Origin: HK1 sp965221725
GTDB taxonomy: Bacteria > Pseudomonadota > Gammaproteobacteria > HK1
Assembly: GCA_965221725.1 (NCBI GenBank)
Contig: OZ244909.1
Location: forward strand, 3,658,001-3,722,000
DNA: 64,000 nt
Direction: 5' to 3'
Shown: positions 62,068-64,000 of the stretch, in pieces
Layout of the letters: every line of letters begins with the position of its first letter
How positions within the stretch are numbered: the stretch's first letter is position 1
Program-made: the position numbers and the translations under genes
Notes under the pieces: model-generated
Database searches by the model: none
Told to the model about the DNA's origin: nothing
Seen by the model: the letters and a program-made list of their open reading frames with translations, nothing else

Positions 62068-62773
62068 AGCCGGCTCCGTGAACGCATCCGTACTGCATGC
62101 CGTGCTCGAAGCGCGGGCGCAGCAGCGCCCGCTGGTGCTCGTCACCGCGCTGGATTCCGGGCGCCAGTGGGTAGAGATCCGGGACGGGCCGGCCTCCGGG
62201 CTCGCCGTGGAGGTCCGGGACGCGGCGCTCGCCGCGCTCTCCCGCGACCGGAGCGCGGTGGCGGAGGTCGCCGGGGCCCGGTACTTCCTGCACGCGATGA
62301 ACCCGCCGCTCCGGCTGTTCGTGGTGGGGGCGGTCCACATCGCCCAGGCCCTCGTTCCCATGGTGGCGCTTCTGGGCTACGCGGTGACGGTGATCGATCC
62401 GCGCCGTGCCTTCGTCACCGGCGAGCGGTTCTCCGGGGTGACGGTGAGCACCGAGTGGCCCGACGACGCGCTCGCCGCAGTGGGGCTCGATGCTCGCAGC
62501 GCGGTGGTGACGCTCACGCACGATCCCAAGCTCGATGACCCGGCCCTCCGCGTCGCGCTCGCATCCCCCGCGTTCTACATCGGCAGCCTCGGCAGTCGGC
62601 GCACGCACGGCCGGCGCCTCGAGCGGCTTGCCGGCGCGGGACTGACGCCGGAAGCGCTCACCAGGATTCACGCGCCGATCGGGCTCGATATCGGGGCGGT
62701 GAGCGCGGCGGAGATCGCGGCGTCGATCGTCGCCGAGCTGACGTCGGTGTTGCGCGCGCGGACCGAGGCGTGA
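62045..62773 (+). CDS. XdhC family protein, Rossmann (C-terminal) domain
   Basis: 242 aa from ATG 62045 (GTG 62078 is an alternative). Rossmann fold LFVVGAVHIAQALVPMVALLGYAVTVIDPR, then VVTLTHDPKLDDPAL, FYIGSLGSRRTHGRRLERL and HAPIGLDIGAVSAAEIAASI, all typical of the XdhC C-domain. Works with the upstream N-domain protein to mature the molybdenum hydroxylase at 54455. GTGA overlap with the next gene. Confidence 0.92.
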   Translation: MSSRSRTEAGSVNASVLHAVLEARAQQRPLVLVTALDSGRQWVEIRDGPASGLAVEVRDAALAALSRDRSAVAEVAGARYFLHAMNPPLRLFVVGAVHIAQALVPMVALLGYAVTVIDPRRAFVTGERFSGVTVSTEWPDDALAAVGLDARSAVVTLTHDPKLDDPALRVALASPAFYIGSLGSRRTHGRRLERLAGAGLTPEALTRIHAPIGLDIGAVSAAEIAASIVAELTSVLRARTEA

Positions 62774-64000
62774 GGTTCGGTCGGGTCCGGGTCGCGGACG
62801 CGGCGGGCACCGTGCTCGCGCACTCGATGCGGGTCGGTGACCGGACGTTCAGGAAGGGGCGCGTGCTGAGCGCCGCGGATGTCGAGGCGCTGAAGCACGA
62901 GCATTGCGACGCGGTGGTGGGCGCGAGACTCGACCCCGGCGATGTGACCGAGGATGCGGCGGCGGCGGCGGCGGCGGCGGCGCTCGCGGGGGAGGGGGTG
63001 CGGGTCGGGGCGCCGTTCACCGGGCGCTGCAACCTGTTCGCGGCGATCGATGGCCTGCTGCTCGTGCGGGCCCCGGACGTCGACCGGTTCAATGCGGTGG
63101 ACGAAGCGCTGACCGTCGCCACCCTGCCGGCGCCGCGGGCGGTGCGCGAGGGCGAGATGCTCGCGACCATCAAGGTGATCCCGTTCGCGGTGCCGCGCGC
63201 GGTGCTCGATCGTGCGCTCGCCCCCCTCGGCGCCGAGACGCCGAGCCGACCAATCCGGCTGAGCCAACCCATCCGGCCGAGTCGAACAATCCGGTCAGTC
63301 CGACCAATTCGAGTAGAAGCGTTCGAGCCGATGGAGGTCGCCCTGATTCAGACCCGGCTCCCGGCCACGAAGGAGACCGTGCTCGACAAGACGTCCCGGG
63401 TGTTGCGCGCGCGCATCGAGGCGCTTGGCGGATGCGTCGCGAGCGATACCCGTTGCCCGCATGCCGTCGGCGCCGTCGCGGAGGCCGTTGGGCGCGCGCT
63501 CGACTCCGGCGCCGGGATCGTGCTGATCGTGGGGGCCTCGGCCATCGTCGACCGGCGCGATGTCGTCCCCGCCGGCATCGTGGCCGCGGGGGGCGAGGTG
63601 CTCCACCTCGGCATGCCCGTCGACCCGGGCAACCTGCTCCTGCTCGCCCGCTGCCGGGGACATTCGGTGCTCGGCCTGCCCGGATGCGCGCGTTCACCGG
63701 CGCCGAACGGTCTCGATCTGGTCCTTGAGCGGCTTGCGGCCGGGCTGGACGTGGCGCCGCGAGACATCATGGCCATGGGGGTCGGTGGGCTGCTCAAGGA
63801 GACTGCGGCGCGTTCCCAGCCCCGGCGCGGGTCGCGGGCGTCGCGTGAACCGGGGCCGGCGCGGGCTCCGAATGTGTCGGCGCTGGTGCTCGCGGCCGGA
63901 CGCTCGACCCGGATGGGACCGGTCAACAAGCTCCTGGCGCCGCTCGGCGGGCGGGCGATGGTGCGCGCGGTGGTCGACGCGCTTGCGGGGTCGAGCGTGC
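62770..64000 (+). CDS. Molybdopterin-binding / MobA-like nucleotidyltransferase fusion (5' part, runs off the window)
   Basis: Open from GTG 62770 to the window end without a stop (410 codons seen). First part: a MoeA/MogA-like molybdopterin-binding region (FTGRCNLFAAIDGLLLV; later VALIQTRLPATKETVLDKTSRVLRARI and GAGIVLIVGASAIVDRRDVVPAGI). Second part from about residue 375: NTP transferase start VSALVLAAGRSTRMGPVNKLL of the MocA/MobA type. This is the known COG0303-like plus MocA fusion that makes molybdopterin cytosine dinucleotide. It contains a (GCG)9 Ala run (62956-62982) and an 18-bp tandem repeat. Confidence 0.88.
   Translation, partial: MRFGRVRVADAAGTVLAHSMRVGDRTFRKGRVLSAADVEALKHEHCDAVVGARLDPGDVTEDAAAAAAAAALAGEGVRVGAPFTGRCNLFAAIDGLLLVRAPDVDRFNAVDEALTVATLPAPRAVREGEMLATIKVIPFAVPRAVLDRALAPLGAETPSRPIRLSQPIRPSRTIRSVRPIRVEAFEPMEVALIQTRLPATKETVLDKTSRVLRARIEALGGCVASDTRCPHAVGAVAEAVGRALDSGAGIVLIVGASAIVDRRDVVPAGIVAAGGEVLHLGMPVDPGNLLLLARCRGHSVLGLPGCARSPAPNGLDLVLERLAAGLDVAPRDIMAMGVGGLLKETAARSQPRRGSRASREPGPARAPNVSALVLAAGRSTRMGPVNKLLAPLGGRAMVRAVVDALAGSSV
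62956..62982 (+). repeat. (GCG)9 trinucleotide run in the molybdopterin fusion gene
   Basis: Nine GCG codons in a row, read as a poly-Ala stretch. In-frame, so length changes would alter a linker rather than break the frame. Confidence 0.9.
63241..63312 (+). repeat. Four 18-bp tandem units in the molybdopterin fusion gene
   Basis: Units CCGAGCCGACCAATCCGG and three variants, in frame, read PSRPIR-LSQPIR-PSRTIR-SVRPIR. They form the linker between the first and second molybdopterin-binding segments. Confidence 0.85.

Overview
This 64-kb window is GC-rich bacterial chromosome, densely coded on both strands, with many GTG and TTG starts and 4-nt stop/start overlaps. Several gene orders are classic for Gammaproteobacteria: lolCD, comEC-exbBD-lpxK-kdsB, infA-bpt-aat-trxB, ftsK-lolA-rarA-serS, metG-rnfB-nth, dapF-xerC-hslVU-ubiE-ubiJ-ubiB, and ctpA-envC-rhodanese-gpsA. 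I infer a purple-sulfur/Ectothiorhodospiraceae-like gammaproteobacterium. This rests on gene order and composition by eye; no tree or search was run.

Layout. 1-8.2 kb: end of a lipoprotein-release operon, a DUF2062 membrane protein, ComEC, ExbB/ExbD, LPS genes lpxK and kdsB, and a metallophosphoesterase. 8.3-12.3 kb (minus strand): infA, the two N-end-rule transferases bpt and aat, a FemAB-like acyltransferase and trxB. 12.4-19.2 kb: ftsK bracketed by two direct copies of a 186-bp inverted-repeat element, then lolA, rarA, serS and a strong bidirectional terminator. 19.2-28.3 kb: yccA, tRNA-Ser(UGA), a RelE-like toxin with an unfamiliar partner, and an accessory block with an amidase, a urea/amide-type ABC transporter and a divergent LysR regulator. 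28.4-33 kb: metG, a soluble RnfB-like ferredoxin, nth, DUF1841, and an orphan CopG-type antitoxin with a remnant of its toxin. 33-40.8 kb: dapF, xerC with a repeat-built N-terminus, hslVU and ubiquinone genes. 40.8-53.3 kb: ctpA, envC, a third element copy where gpmI would be expected, rhodanese, gpsA, a carrier/acyl-ligase/acyltransferase fusion, cysS, dsbC and pyk.

53.4-64 kb is a catabolic block on the plus strand: a LysR regulator, a CoxL-type molybdenum hydroxylase large subunit without its usual partner subunits, a DHDPS-superfamily lyase, a 3-hydroxyanthranilate dioxygenase with all key residues, a TRAP transporter, a two-gene XdhC pair and a molybdopterin-binding/nucleotidyltransferase fusion that runs off the window. 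Together they suggest uptake, Mo-dependent hydroxylation and ring cleavage of an aromatic or N-heteroaromatic acid.

Two signals cross gene boundaries. One is a family of about 186-bp elements with 19-bp terminal inverted repeats (three intact copies and one decayed). The other is a strikingly high number of short in-frame or intergenic tandem repeats (9-24 nt units) in otherwise conserved genes.
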